Source: Promethearchaeota archaeon (GTDB lineage Archaea > Asgardarchaeota > Lokiarchaeia > Sigynarchaeales > SOKP01). From it: DNA of 38,807 bases. Positions 26,110 to 34,725 of this stretch are shown here, piece after piece (within the stretch, counting starts at the first letter, position 1; every line of letters starts with the position of its first letter). The position numbers and the translations under genes are program-made. The stretch spans positions 1 to 38,807 of the forward strand of contig WJKD01000575.1 in NCBI GenBank assembly GCA_014729315.1, in the 5' to 3' direction. The notes beneath the pieces are model-generated. The model saw nothing but the letters and a program-made list of their open reading frames with translations. It searched no databases and was not told the DNA's origin.

Positions 26110-26213
26110 ATTTGATTATCTCTTTATATAAAGAACTTTAATAATAGGCAATGAAAGTTATTATAAAAAGACTTTTAAAGGTCGTGAAAAGTAAGAAAAA
26201 CAAAACAGAAGTA

Positions 26214-26726
26214 CTAGTTTTCCACAAAAAATAGTTCAGCATTTATTTGATCGGCGATTGTTAAGATGATGTAAGACGTACCAGGCCCGAAATAACTTTT
26301 TTCTAGATAACCTTTACCGGGGTTGAGTATTGTAATTTTCCCATACTTTTTGATTAAAGGAGAATGAGTATGCCCAAACAGAAGGATGTCTAATTTAGTT
26401 TCTTTAAACATATCGAAAGCCCGATCTAATGTCCAATTGCTCGATCCTCCTTGTGGAGGATGAGTCATTCCAATTTTTTTATCGTTTAATTCTAAAATAA
26501 TTTTTGATGCGAGTTGATTCCTAACGCTTTTGGGATCAGAATTACCAAAAACGCCAATAAACTTTTCTCTCTTAAGGTTTTTTAACCCTTCTAAAACATT
26601 TATCGAAGTGTAATCGCCTGTGTGAAAGATATAATCAGAATTTTTAATTTCTTGAATAAATTGTCGCGGTAGGTGTCCAAAGTTCAATACGTGGGTGTCG
26701 CCGATTACAACTATTCTTAAATCCAT
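26214..26726 (-). CDS. YfcE/MJ0936-type metallophosphoesterase
   Basis: 170 residues, the typical length. Calcineurin-like motifs: VIGDTHV, HTGDY, VFGNSD, THPPQG and LFGHTHSP, giving a full two-metal site. It probably hydrolyses phosphodiesters in the cytosol; the physiological substrate of this subfamily is not settled. The usual LNPGS loop is altered to LNPGKGYLEKSYFGPG. ATG at 26726, divergent from the M24 gene with AT-rich TATA-like runs (about 26778-26790) between. Confidence 0.88.
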   Translation of the reverse strand: MDLRIVVIGDTHVLNFGHLPRQFIQEIKNSDYIFHTGDYTSINVLEGLKNLKREKFIGVFGNSDPKSVRNQLASKIILELNDKKIGMTHPPQGGSSNWTLDRAFDMFKETKLDILLFGHTHSPLIKKYGKITILNPGKGYLEKSYFGPGTSYIILTIADQINAELFFVEN

Positions 26727-26879
26727 TTGATTGAATATTTCCTTTTGAGGTGTCTATTTATAATGTAAACAAGAAATAACCATTATAATATATATTTTAG
26801 AGTGATGATAAGAAAAAAAATAATTCTAAATAGTCTTTCAACCTATTATATGTAAAAATTTTAACAAATAATAGAAAAT

Positions 26880-28055
26880 GTGAAAAAAATGAGTAAGAAG
26901 CCAAAATCGATATCTTCTCCACCGAGTAAAGAAGAATTAACATTACGAATATCTCGACTGAGAAGTATGATGGAAAACGAGAACTTAGATTTCTACGTAT
27001 GTTTCGATCCCGTTAATATATATTATCTTACAAATTTTGCGTTTTACGTTCACGAACGGCCGTTCCTTCTGGTAATCGGAAAAGAAGGACCTCCTAAATT
27101 CATCGTTCCATTGTTAGAAAAAGCACACGTCATGGACAGAGCCTTAGTTGATTTAGATTTTGTAGACTATTACGAATTTCCCGCACCTAAAGGAAGAAAC
27201 TGGTTTGATTATTACCAAGCTACTTTGAGCAACGAGTCAAATATTGGAATTGAATCGTCAATGCCCATGGGAATTGCTAATAAGACTCCGGGCAATAAAA
27301 AGGTAATAGATTTAGTAGAGGAGATTAGAATAATAAAATCGGACTACGAGGTGGGGCGCAGCGTTCACGCCTGTAAAGTCGTTAATAAGGGACACAAAAA
27401 ATTACTGAAGATTTGTAAGCCAGGTTTTATGGAGTTTGCGATTTTTCAAGAGGTCTCAAAAACGATGACTTCAAAAATAATCCAGGATATGCCGAACGCA
27501 AATTTTAAAGTATGCGACACGCTTGGAGCAGTATGGCCCCCGAATATTTCTCACGAACCGCATCTCGTTCCTGATATCTTTGCGAAAATGGAAGAGGGAG
27601 GTCCTCACGTATCGATAGTTCAAGCTCAAGTGGATGGATACGGTGTTGAAATAGAAAGAACTTTTTTCCTAGGAACAGTTCCCGACAAGGCGAAGAAGCC
27701 TTTTGATACTATTTATAAAGCAAGGGAATTAGCTTATTCACTGGTTAAGCCCGGTAAAATCATGAGTGAAATCGATCGAGAGGTAAGAAAATTTCTTACG
27801 AAAGAAGGATACGGAGATTACATTCTACATCGAACCGGACATGGGCTCGGGATAACAGGACACGAGGCTCCTTATATTGCTGAAGGATATGACCGCCCTC
27901 TCAAAGCAAATATGTTAATTAGCATCGAACCAGGTATATACATTCCAGATATAGGAGGGTTTAGGCATTCGGATACTGTTTTAGTGGCTGACGATGGTTA
28001 CATTAAATTGACAAGAGCCCCCGAAACCTTGGAAGAAGTTACCATATCATTATGA
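26880..28055 (+). CDS. M24 (Xaa-Pro peptidase/creatinase-fold) protein with non-standard metal ligands
   Basis: 391 residues from a GTG; an ATG three codons in (26889) is an equally good start. N-terminal creatinase domain (MENENLDFYVCFDPVNIYYLTNF), then the pita-bread domain. The His motif HRTGHGLGITGHEAP and SIEPGIYIPD are canonical. But the first two carboxylate ligands, normally DxGxxxxGYxSDxTRT, appear as QAQVDGYGVEIERT (Gln and Glu), and the last Glu, normally GGVRxED, is GGFRHSDTVLV. GGFRHSDT occurs as a known variant in archaeal M24 proteins, so the protein may be a peptidase with altered metal use or a creatinase/ectoine-hydrolase-like enzyme. The S28-like gene follows 42 bases later, likely co-transcribed. 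Confidence 0.85.
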   Translation: MKKMSKKPKSISSPPSKEELTLRISRLRSMMENENLDFYVCFDPVNIYYLTNFAFYVHERPFLLVIGKEGPPKFIVPLLEKAHVMDRALVDLDFVDYYEFPAPKGRNWFDYYQATLSNESNIGIESSMPMGIANKTPGNKKVIDLVEEIRIIKSDYEVGRSVHACKVVNKGHKKLLKICKPGFMEFAIFQEVSKTMTSKIIQDMPNANFKVCDTLGAVWPPNISHEPHLVPDIFAKMEEGGPHVSIVQAQVDGYGVEIERTFFLGTVPDKAKKPFDTIYKARELAYSLVKPGKIMSEIDREVRKFLTKEGYGDYILHRTGHGLGITGHEAPYIAEGYDRPLKANMLISIEPGIYIPDIGGFRHSDTVLVADDGYIKLTRAPETLEEVTISL

Positions 28056-28097
28056 AGTAGAGATATTTATACATATTTTTATCTAGGTGATGTAAAT

Positions 28098-29285
28098 ATG
28101 AATTATAATCATTTACATAAGATATTTTCACAACCTCTAGATCACTCTAATCCAAATGGCGTTCAATTTGACCAGCATATTGACATTCTTGTTCCGCACG
28201 AAACTAAACATGACTCTCCCGTTTTTTTTCATTTGGGCAACGAACAAGCGTTAGATAAGGAGAAATTAGAGCTTTTATATAAGGCTTACGGAAAACGAGA
28301 TGACATAATTTATATTCATGCAGAACACAGAGGTTATGGAGATAGCATAAGTTTTGACGAAGATCAATCAATCCCATCGTATGTTACAATAGATCAAGTT
28401 TTGGAAGACTATCATAAAATTATAAATCATCTTAAGAAAGAATACCCCGGGCCTTGGATCGGAGCTGGTTATAGTTATGGAGGTGGTTTAGTTATAAATT
28501 TTGGAGCAAAATATCCGAAAGCCCTATCGGTAATATTATGCTCGAGCGGCGTAATTGATTGGCCATTTATGATGGACGCGTACGATCGCCAAATGAGGGT
28601 AAATTTCGGTAAAGATCTATACGAAAGCATAGTTCACCACATTAAAAATTTAACTCCGCGAAATGTTTTTGACGAGAATTGGAAAGAAAGAGAATTTCTT
28701 ATTGCGGTTTGTCATGGCATGGCGCAGAGAGAAGAACTTCAAAAAATCCTACCCGCTTTTTACAATTTCTCCTTACTGCAAACAAGCACATTTTTAGAGA
28801 AACTACACGATCTTGACGAGAAAGTCGGTGAGGGAGAAGGAGAAGGCTGGAATTACGCCCTTTCAAATTGTAAAAAAGATTTGACCAGAGAGGAGGCGTT
28901 GACTCATAAATATTCTTGGCGAACATGGCGATTTCAACAATATAACGAAACTGGCGTATTCGAGATCTCAGAAAAGCCGAACGGAATTTTTCCTCGCAAA
29001 TACTCCAATTTTATTGAAGAAGGCATCGCTCAGTTCGGAGAAAAACCTAAATCCGCGATTAATGCCGAATGGAGTCCAAGAAAGATGATAAATCAATTAA
29101 AAATTCCGTTAATTTACGTGAATGGTGGTAAGGATCCTTGGAATGGACTTTGCTTAGAAAAAGGTCAAGAGATCAAAAATGGTCGATACTTCTATTTTTC
29201 AGAAGGCTACCACTGTCCTGAAAAGAGTAAATTGCGAAGGGGGAAGAATGTGATGGAAACGCTTATCAAGTTCTTAGAAAAATAA
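28098..29285 (+). CDS. S28/S37-like serine peptidase (alpha/beta-hydrolase fold)
   Basis: 395 residues, no signal peptide, so cytosolic. The start FSQPLDHSNPNGVQFDQHIDI matches the F-x-Q-x-LDH-F/N-P signature of S28 (prolylcarboxypeptidase) and S37 (PS-10) peptidases. Nucleophile Ser in GAGYSYGGGL, acid Asp in VNGGKDPWNGL, and His in SEGYHCPEKS make a complete triad; EHRGYGDS is the oxyanion-side loop. A helical cap lies between about 160 and 320. Likely removes Pro-containing di- or tripeptides, fitting its place after the M24 gene, both together serving peptide breakdown. A GGTGATG motif sits just before the ATG. Confidence 0.82.
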   Translation: MNYNHLHKIFSQPLDHSNPNGVQFDQHIDILVPHETKHDSPVFFHLGNEQALDKEKLELLYKAYGKRDDIIYIHAEHRGYGDSISFDEDQSIPSYVTIDQVLEDYHKIINHLKKEYPGPWIGAGYSYGGGLVINFGAKYPKALSVILCSSGVIDWPFMMDAYDRQMRVNFGKDLYESIVHHIKNLTPRNVFDENWKEREFLIAVCHGMAQREELQKILPAFYNFSLLQTSTFLEKLHDLDEKVGEGEGEGWNYALSNCKKDLTREEALTHKYSWRTWRFQQYNETGVFEISEKPNGIFPRKYSNFIEEGIAQFGEKPKSAINAEWSPRKMINQLKIPLIYVNGGKDPWNGLCLEKGQEIKNGRYFYFSEGYHCPEKSKLRRGKNVMETLIKFLEK

Positions 29286-29326
29286 TATATTATAAAAAAT
29301 GATAAAAATTTTTAGTATGCTTTAAA

Positions 29327-29836
29327 TTATTCAATTATTTCAGTAATATCGTCCAAATCCTTGCGTAAAGTGGGTTTTGGCACATTTCCCTTTATATATC
29401 CTAAGGGAAGTATCGTAAGGAGAAAATCGTCTTCTGTTAATCCGAGTAATTCTTTTGCTTTTTTTCTGTCCATGCTCCCAATCCAACAAGTTCCAATGTT
29501 TAAACTCCAGGCCATAAGCATAATGTTCATCGATGCCAGCGAAGTATCTTGCACATACCAATTCGGGTTTTCTTTTTTATCTCCGACGATTGCGATTGCT
29601 ATAGGGGCTCTTTTCACAAAGGAACCGTAAATTGCTGTTTTAGCAATCTTCTTTAATTTTTCTTGATCTTTTATTACAATAAACTTCCAAGCTTGACGAT
29701 TGGACGCACTTGGAGTCCATCGAGCGGCTTCTAAAATCATGTTTAGTTCGTCTCCACTAATCATTTCGCTTTCAAAACTTCTTATACTCCTTCTATGTTT
29801 TAGGAATTCCAATAATTTATCTGGTTCTATTATCAT
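29327..29836 (-). CDS. Nitroreductase-family FMN oxidoreductase
   Basis: 169 residues. The FMN-binding start HRRSIRSFESEMIS and the WTPSASNRQAWKFIVIKD block are diagnostic; LMAWSLNIGTCWIGSM and ILPLGYIKG are the conserved second half. Uses NAD(P)H through FMN to reduce nitro, quinone or other acceptors; no substrate can be set. Short form without extra domains. Convergent with the S28-like gene. Confidence 0.87.
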   Translation of the reverse strand: MIIEPDKLLEFLKHRRSIRSFESEMISGDELNMILEAARWTPSASNRQAWKFIVIKDQEKLKKIAKTAIYGSFVKRAPIAIAIVGDKKENPNWYVQDTSLASMNIMLMAWSLNIGTCWIGSMDRKKAKELLGLTEDDFLLTILPLGYIKGNVPKPTLRKDLDDITEIIE

Positions 29837-29946
29837 TTTGCGTTCACAATATTATTTTTACTTGTTTCTAAATTTTCATTCAATTTAAAATTAAATGTGA
29901 TTTTTTATTAAATATTACAGCAATTAGGATAATTAACAATATAAAT

Positions 29947-30108
29947 GACTTTTTTAGATCTGAAGAGAAGAATACAAGAAAAATTGGATTTTGTTATACT
30001 GAATTATACAATCAATTACAGGAAATAAATGGCCTTTTAACGATGAATAGAGAACCTAAATTTCCCCTAGAGCAGCTTAAAAAAGAAATGGAGAGATATT
30101 ATTATTAA
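29947..30108 (+). pseudogene. Possible small gene remnant, unrecognised
   Basis: A frame open from 29872 to a TAA at 30106-30108 has coding-like composition from about 29947 (FFRSEEKNTRKIGFCYTELY, then a Leu/Glu/Lys helix ending in EMERYYY) but no ATG, GTG or TTG at its head; the first ATG is near residue 33. It overlaps the 3' end of the convergent regulator gene by four bases. Most likely the leftover C-terminus of a lost small protein, or chance. Confidence 0.3.
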
Positions 30109-31343
30109 TCTACATTATTCTGATAATAATCAGCCTCAAAATTCGGATATAACTTTTTCTTCCTCCCTTCCTTCTTAACTAAGACTAAACCTAAATCGAT
30201 CAATTTTTCAATATGATACTGAACAGTCTTTCGATTCACCTTCTTTCGTTTTGTTATAAGGTTATTCCAAATACCTGGGTCCTCTTCAATTGATTGGAGA
30301 ATTTCTAAAGTTAATTTACTTTTGCTTAGTTTTAAATCAATGTTGGAGATAGGATTTTTGTGGTAATAGGGAAAATACGCCACATAATTTGCAATTGCCT
30401 TCTTACCAATAATCTTATAAGTTTCTAAGATTTCCAAATGCCATACTAGATTTCCAGGAGCGAGATCGCTTTTTCTCATTAATTCGTTAAAATGAATTCC
30501 CGGCTCTTCTAATATTAAATCGATAATTGTATTTCTATTTTTATTTTCTAGAACTTCCTCCAGAGTTAATCTGTGAGCCCCTTTTTCTATTGGTATCGTT
30601 CTTTTTTTTAAAAATTGAATATATTCTTTTTTAGTAAGAATAATGACTAAAGAAATTAAAGCTAAAACTGAAATAAATGATCCCCAGATTAATATATAAT
30701 TTAAAACGCTGACTTCGTAGAGAGTTATGTAATATTTCTTATTTACTTCTATATCTTCAATATCGCTTTCGAGATACACATCTGACCCATAGGTAACTTC
30801 TTTAGTTTCGACTAAATCCCAAGACCCTTCGTTTTCTTCGAAGAATGCTACGGAATATTTAATTAATGGATCGATTCCATAATTACTATCCTTAAGAAAT
30901 TTAAATTCTAGTTCTTCTATTGAGGTATTTGATTCGATCATTATAAAAAATCTATAATTACTAGTAAGTTGTATTCCATCCTTTATAGGAGGCTTAGGGC
31001 TTTTGTCTACACTAAAGTCTCTAAAATCTCTTTCACCAGTTATTTCAACTGATATAGGTAAGGTAGTTTTAATATCTATAGAAGTTTGTCGATTTTTAAT
31101 ACTACTGTCTAATTCAATTTCGTAATCTGTTTTCACATTGGTCGAAAGAGAGAATCTTATATTGTTTGCAAAACGATAAGAAACAGAATCATCTGGTCCC
31201 AAACTACCATTTTTCCCAAAACCTTTTTCATTTTTTATATTTTTAGCAAATACTAATGGCATTGAGAAAAATAATTCAATAATTACTAAAAATAAGATTA
31301 AATTGTAAACAATGATTCTTTTTTTTTTATTACGCAATATCAA
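30105..31343 (-). CDS. Membrane-tethered winged-helix transcription regulator with external sensor domain
   Basis: 412 residues. An N-terminal hydrophobic helix (YNLILFLVIIELFFSMPLVFA) is a signal peptide or anchor; an external beta-rich domain (about 45-215) begins SVSYRFANNIRFSLSTNVKT; a second helix (ILIWGSFISVLALISLVIIL, about 217-238) crosses the membrane; then come two winged helices, the first IDLILEEPGIHFNELMRKSD...GNLVWHLEILE, the second ILQSIEEDPGIWNNLITKRK...VQYHIEKLIDLGLV, and a basic KKEGRKKKLYP wing. This is the layout of archaeal one-component membrane regulators with external sensing and internal DNA binding. The external domain resembles that of the next upstream gene (79 bases), so the two probably act together. 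Confidence 0.8.
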   Translation of the reverse strand: MILRNKKKRIIVYNLILFLVIIELFFSMPLVFAKNIKNEKGFGKNGSLGPDDSVSYRFANNIRFSLSTNVKTDYEIELDSSIKNRQTSIDIKTTLPISVEITGERDFRDFSVDKSPKPPIKDGIQLTSNYRFFIMIESNTSIEELEFKFLKDSNYGIDPLIKYSVAFFEENEGSWDLVETKEVTYGSDVYLESDIEDIEVNKKYYITLYEVSVLNYILIWGSFISVLALISLVIILTKKEYIQFLKKRTIPIEKGAHRLTLEEVLENKNRNTIIDLILEEPGIHFNELMRKSDLAPGNLVWHLEILETYKIIGKKAIANYVAYFPYYHKNPISNIDLKLSKSKLTLEILQSIEEDPGIWNNLITKRKKVNRKTVQYHIEKLIDLGLVLVKKEGRKKKLYPNFEADYYQNNVD

Positions 31344-31422
31344 ACTTTACCTATTCTATTCTTTACTATTCTACTTGTTCTTTATTCATTTTATGGAAAT
31401 AAAAAAAATGTATTTATAATTT

Positions 31423-32115
31423 TTAATTATTATGATTTCTTCGTCGCAAATATAATACTACGAGGGCTCCGAGAACAATGGCTCCAACTATAGACGAAAT
31501 CATTATAATCAAGGTGTAATCAATTTCAGGAACTAGAACAGTCCAAATTGAGAAATGATCGGTTTCACATTCTAAATACCCATTTTTAGAAGTGGTCTCA
31601 ACAGGAACCCATTCCTCTTTTGCTTCATCGTAATATGCCCATGTGCCTCCTCTGTTCTCTTCTGTTTCTTTGATTCTTAACTTTGCCTCAACATCTTCTG
31701 TACTTTCTATCTCAGCAACAAATCCTTCTTGATACCTATAACGATATCTATTCCTTGCCTCGTAGGTATTTCCTTTCCTGAGGCCAATCATATGTTTTTC
31801 TTCTTTACAATTCATAGTGAGGTTAAATTCTCTTTCACTTTCTATTTCAATTTCGAAATCTTTGTCCCCTATTCCCTTCGCATCGCATTTAATGCTAACA
31901 TTAGCCGGCACATCGGATTCTATGGTTACTTTTGTCTTTTCTCTAAACCTATACCTAATTCTTTCGTTTGACCTAATACGATCTTGAACTTTATCTCCGT
32001 GGTCGATGTTGACTTTTTCGTCGTCTTTAGCCGCTACTACTGGTGCTATGTTATAGAAAGATAACGCTGAAACGATCATTGTTAAAATTATAACACTAAA
32101 TAATACTTTTTTCAT
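31423..32115 (-). CDS. Membrane-anchored external-domain protein paired with the wHTH regulator
   Basis: 230 residues. Signal peptide (MKKVLFSVIILTMIVSALSF...VVA), an exported domain rich in Arg, Glu and Lys, and a C-terminal anchor helix (TLIIMISSIVGAIVLGALVV) with RRRNHNN as stop-transfer. The domain contains RIRYRFREKTKVTIESDVPANV and later WAYYDEAKEEWVPVETTSKN..LECETDHFSIWTV. The first block resembles SVSYRFANNIRFSLSTNVKT of the regulator downstream, and the second its EENEGSWDLVETKEV region, so the ectodomains are probably homologous. I recognise no named family. Likely first gene of a two-gene unit; role perhaps envelope stress or ligand sensing. Confidence 0.7.
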   Translation of the reverse strand: MKKVLFSVIILTMIVSALSFYNIAPVVAAKDDEKVNIDHGDKVQDRIRSNERIRYRFREKTKVTIESDVPANVSIKCDAKGIGDKDFEIEIESEREFNLTMNCKEEKHMIGLRKGNTYEARNRYRYRYQEGFVAEIESTEDVEAKLRIKETEENRGGTWAYYDEAKEEWVPVETTSKNGYLECETDHFSIWTVLVPEIDYTLIIMISSIVGAIVLGALVVLYLRRRNHNN

Positions 32116-32182
32116 AAATAAATCACCTTTGTAATGTTTGAAGAAATGATATTAATTTAGTATTTAAAGGATTAAGGAACAC

Positions 32183-32215
32183 TTTTTTCCCTATTAGTGC
32201 ATTTTTTTCCCTATT
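32183..32215. promoter_or_regulatory. Two-copy direct repeat in the divergent spacer
   Basis: TTTTTTCCCTATT occurs twice, exactly 20 bases apart (32183-32195 and 32203-32215), about two helical turns. It lies 68-100 bases upstream of the minus-strand ectodomain gene and about 78-110 upstream of 7TM copy 3. A repeat on one face of DNA suggests a regulator site, plausibly for the membrane-tethered wHTH protein. Confidence 0.5.
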
Positions 32216-32292
32216 TTAAATAAGTTGATTTTAAATCTCTTTTCTTTTAAACGGAAAATAAGTTTAAATTTGTTTATTATAATTAGAATAAT

Positions 32293-33024
32293 ATGGCAGT
32301 TACATCCCTTACAACTTTAGAACTTTTACAAGGTGTTTTAACTCTTATATTTGTGGTTGTTTCCATAATATTAGGAGTAAGCATTATGTTAAAATATTTT
32401 AAATACCAAAATAGATCGTTTTTATTATTTGGAATCAGCTGGATTTGTTTAATTTCTCCCTATTGGCCCGATGCGATTACAATTTTAACAATTACCTTCT
32501 TTAATTCAGAGCTGCCCGAAATTTTATACTTTTTTCTAGCAATGGCGTTTGTACCAGTAGTCCACATCACTTGGATTATGGCAATGACAGATCTGATTTA
32601 TAGAAATAAAAAAATGGTATTGATGGCTATATTTACTATTGAGGCTGTGTTATACGAAATCTTTTTTCTTTTCTTCCTGTTCACCAACAAAGCATCAATA
32701 GGCACTCGAGTAGCTACGTTTGATATAGATTGGTCGCTTTTTGTTATTATTTATCTTCTATTTTCGATAGTAGCATTTACTATTACGGGTTTAATGTTTG
32801 CTATCGAATCGCTTAGGTCTGAAAAGGACGATATTCGATTAAAAGGATACTTTCTATTGATAGCATTTCTCTCTTTCGCAATAGGAACATTTTTTGAATC
32901 AATATTAGTTCTAAATCCTCTTATTTTAGTGATAATTCGAATAATTGTCTTATTTGCAGCGTTCGAATTTTACATAGGTTTTACATTGCCCAGCATAATA
33001 AAAAAAGCGTTTTTAAAACAATAA
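32293..33024 (+). CDS. Seven-helix membrane protein of an unrecognised family, copy 3
   Basis: 243 residues, about seven helices, a third, more divergent copy of the family at 19798 and 20706. It keeps LIFVVVSIILG, LKYFKYQNRSFLLFGISWI, a helix-five LYEIFFLFFLFTN (compare IYEIFLIIFLFTN in copy 1), ITGLMFA, IRLKGYFLLIAFLSF and FYIGFTLPS. The copy 1/2 motif SSxWWG is replaced by SPYWPD. It stands divergently beside the ectodomain/regulator pair and shares the spacer with the direct repeat, so it may be a target or partner of that system. Function unknown. Confidence 0.75.
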   Translation: MAVTSLTTLELLQGVLTLIFVVVSIILGVSIMLKYFKYQNRSFLLFGISWICLISPYWPDAITILTITFFNSELPEILYFFLAMAFVPVVHITWIMAMTDLIYRNKKMVLMAIFTIEAVLYEIFFLFFLFTNKASIGTRVATFDIDWSLFVIIYLLFSIVAFTITGLMFAIESLRSEKDDIRLKGYFLLIAFLSFAIGTFFESILVLNPLILVIIRIIVLFAAFEFYIGFTLPSIIKKAFLKQ

Positions 33025-33274
33025 TAATATTAGAAGTTGAAAAGTTTAGCTCAAATACCTTTTATTTTTTCTCATCATAATAATATAGTCAAATAAATTC
33101 TTTCTTTTAACATTAGATTTATGTGCCAAATCAGACTTTTCTGTAAAGAATATTTCGAATTCACTTATTTGTTTTTCTCTTTATATTGAAAATCTTAATA
33201 AGAATTAGGTTGAATATTTTATAAAGTAGTAATAATTTTCTCACTCAATTAATTTTAATCGAATTTAATTATCA

Positions 33275-34672
33275 ATGACGGCTAAGCAAGAAAATTTCTT
33301 CGAAGAGACAAGGACACTATCGGGAAAACAAATTCTCGTATTTAATTTGCCTAATCTTATGATACAAGCAAAATTCGCGTTTATTGGCAATATAATTATT
33401 CTTTTTTATATTAACATCATGGGACAAACCCCAATTATTATTGGAGTTATTCATAGCAGTATGCTTTTCTTTTCAGCGATTATGAGCGTACTTTTGGGGG
33501 CTCTTTCAGATAAAATATCAACAAGAGTGGGGAGAAAAAAGACAATTATGCTCATTTGTGGTCCAATTGTTTCGGTCGTTTTTATTCTTATTTGGATTCC
33601 TCCTACTCCTACTGGGCCGTATGGATCTCTAAATCTATATTTGATAGTATGGTATGTAATCATAATGATGATTTGGACTATCGCAAATTCAGGTTTTCAA
33701 GCGAGTTACTTATCTATGATTCCCGAGCTAAGTAGCGAAGAGGATAATAGGTTAAAAATTTCTGTTGCAAATATGCTTGCGATGATCGTAGGTTCTGGAA
33801 TTGGAATTTTTTTACCCATCATTCTTGTAGGAAATGCTACGAAAAATTTTGATAGAGGGGAATCTGATTTATATTATCCAAATTCCTCAGTCGGAAGAGA
33901 AATTTTTACGAATATTTTTATCGTAAGCATTATATTTTCAGTGTTTTTTATCCTCGCCTTTATAATAATGATGGTCTTAATCAATGAACCCAATTTATCT
34001 GAAGAACACGAAAACATTTCCTCTATTAAGGATATTTTCAAGGATTTATTAAACACTCTTCAAGATAAGAATTATAGAAATTATATTTTATCGTTCTTAT
34101 TCATGTTCATAGCATTCACTGCTTTTGCAAATCTTCTAATAAATTATTCCACCTTCGTCCTAAAACTTAGGGGGGAGGAATTCTTTTTCGTAGTAATCTT
34201 CATTGTAATCTCGTGTGCTTTTTCCTTTATCTTATGGGATTCGCTCTCAAAACGATTAGGACTTAAAAAATCAATGACTACTTGTTTAATCTTAGCCTTT
34301 ATTGCTTTTTCGTCAAATCTTATATTAATTATACCCATGTCGCAACAACTTAAAATAATAATCGGCATTGCTCTGATTTCCTTTACATTTGCCACATTTG
34401 TAGGATCTTTAATATTTCCTATGGCAATTGTGTCAAATATAGTGGATATGGCGGCAAAAAGATTAAATAAAAATGTGAGTGGAGCGTATGTGGGTTTATA
34501 TGCGATGATGGGTTCGTTATCTGCTGCCTTAGTTATGTTATTTATATCTTCCTTTCTTCAAATATTTGGTACTAACGCAAGTATTTCTTACATCTTAATT
34601 TTCTTTGTAAGTGCGATCCTTATAGCTTTATCAGGTTTAATCTTCAGAAAAGTAAAAGTATCTGATAATTAA
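33275..34672 (+). CDS. MFS (GPH-like) transporter 1
   Basis: 465 residues, about 12 helices. The loop between helices 2 and 3 reads GALSDKISTRVGRKKTIM, the MFS G-x3-D-R/K-x-G-R-R/K motif, and the second half repeats it weakly (LSKRLGLKKSMT). Predicted secondary carrier for a sugar, peptide or modified amino acid, driven by ion symport. It heads a same-strand series with a second carrier (gap 53 bases) and a D-aminoacylase. ATG start. Confidence 0.82.
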   Translation: MTAKQENFFEETRTLSGKQILVFNLPNLMIQAKFAFIGNIIILFYINIMGQTPIIIGVIHSSMLFFSAIMSVLLGALSDKISTRVGRKKTIMLICGPIVSVVFILIWIPPTPTGPYGSLNLYLIVWYVIIMMIWTIANSGFQASYLSMIPELSSEEDNRLKISVANMLAMIVGSGIGIFLPIILVGNATKNFDRGESDLYYPNSSVGREIFTNIFIVSIIFSVFFILAFIIMMVLINEPNLSEEHENISSIKDIFKDLLNTLQDKNYRNYILSFLFMFIAFTAFANLLINYSTFVLKLRGEEFFFVVIFIVISCAFSFILWDSLSKRLGLKKSMTTCLILAFIAFSSNLILIIPMSQQLKIIIGIALISFTFATFVGSLIFPMAIVSNIVDMAAKRLNKNVSGAYVGLYAMMGSLSAALVMLFISSFLQIFGTNASISYILIFFVSAILIALSGLIFRKVKVSDN

Positions 34673-34725
34673 ATTTCAATGCTATACAAATCTTCGTGTA
34701 TCTCGGTGGTTTTCAGTGTAAAGTG

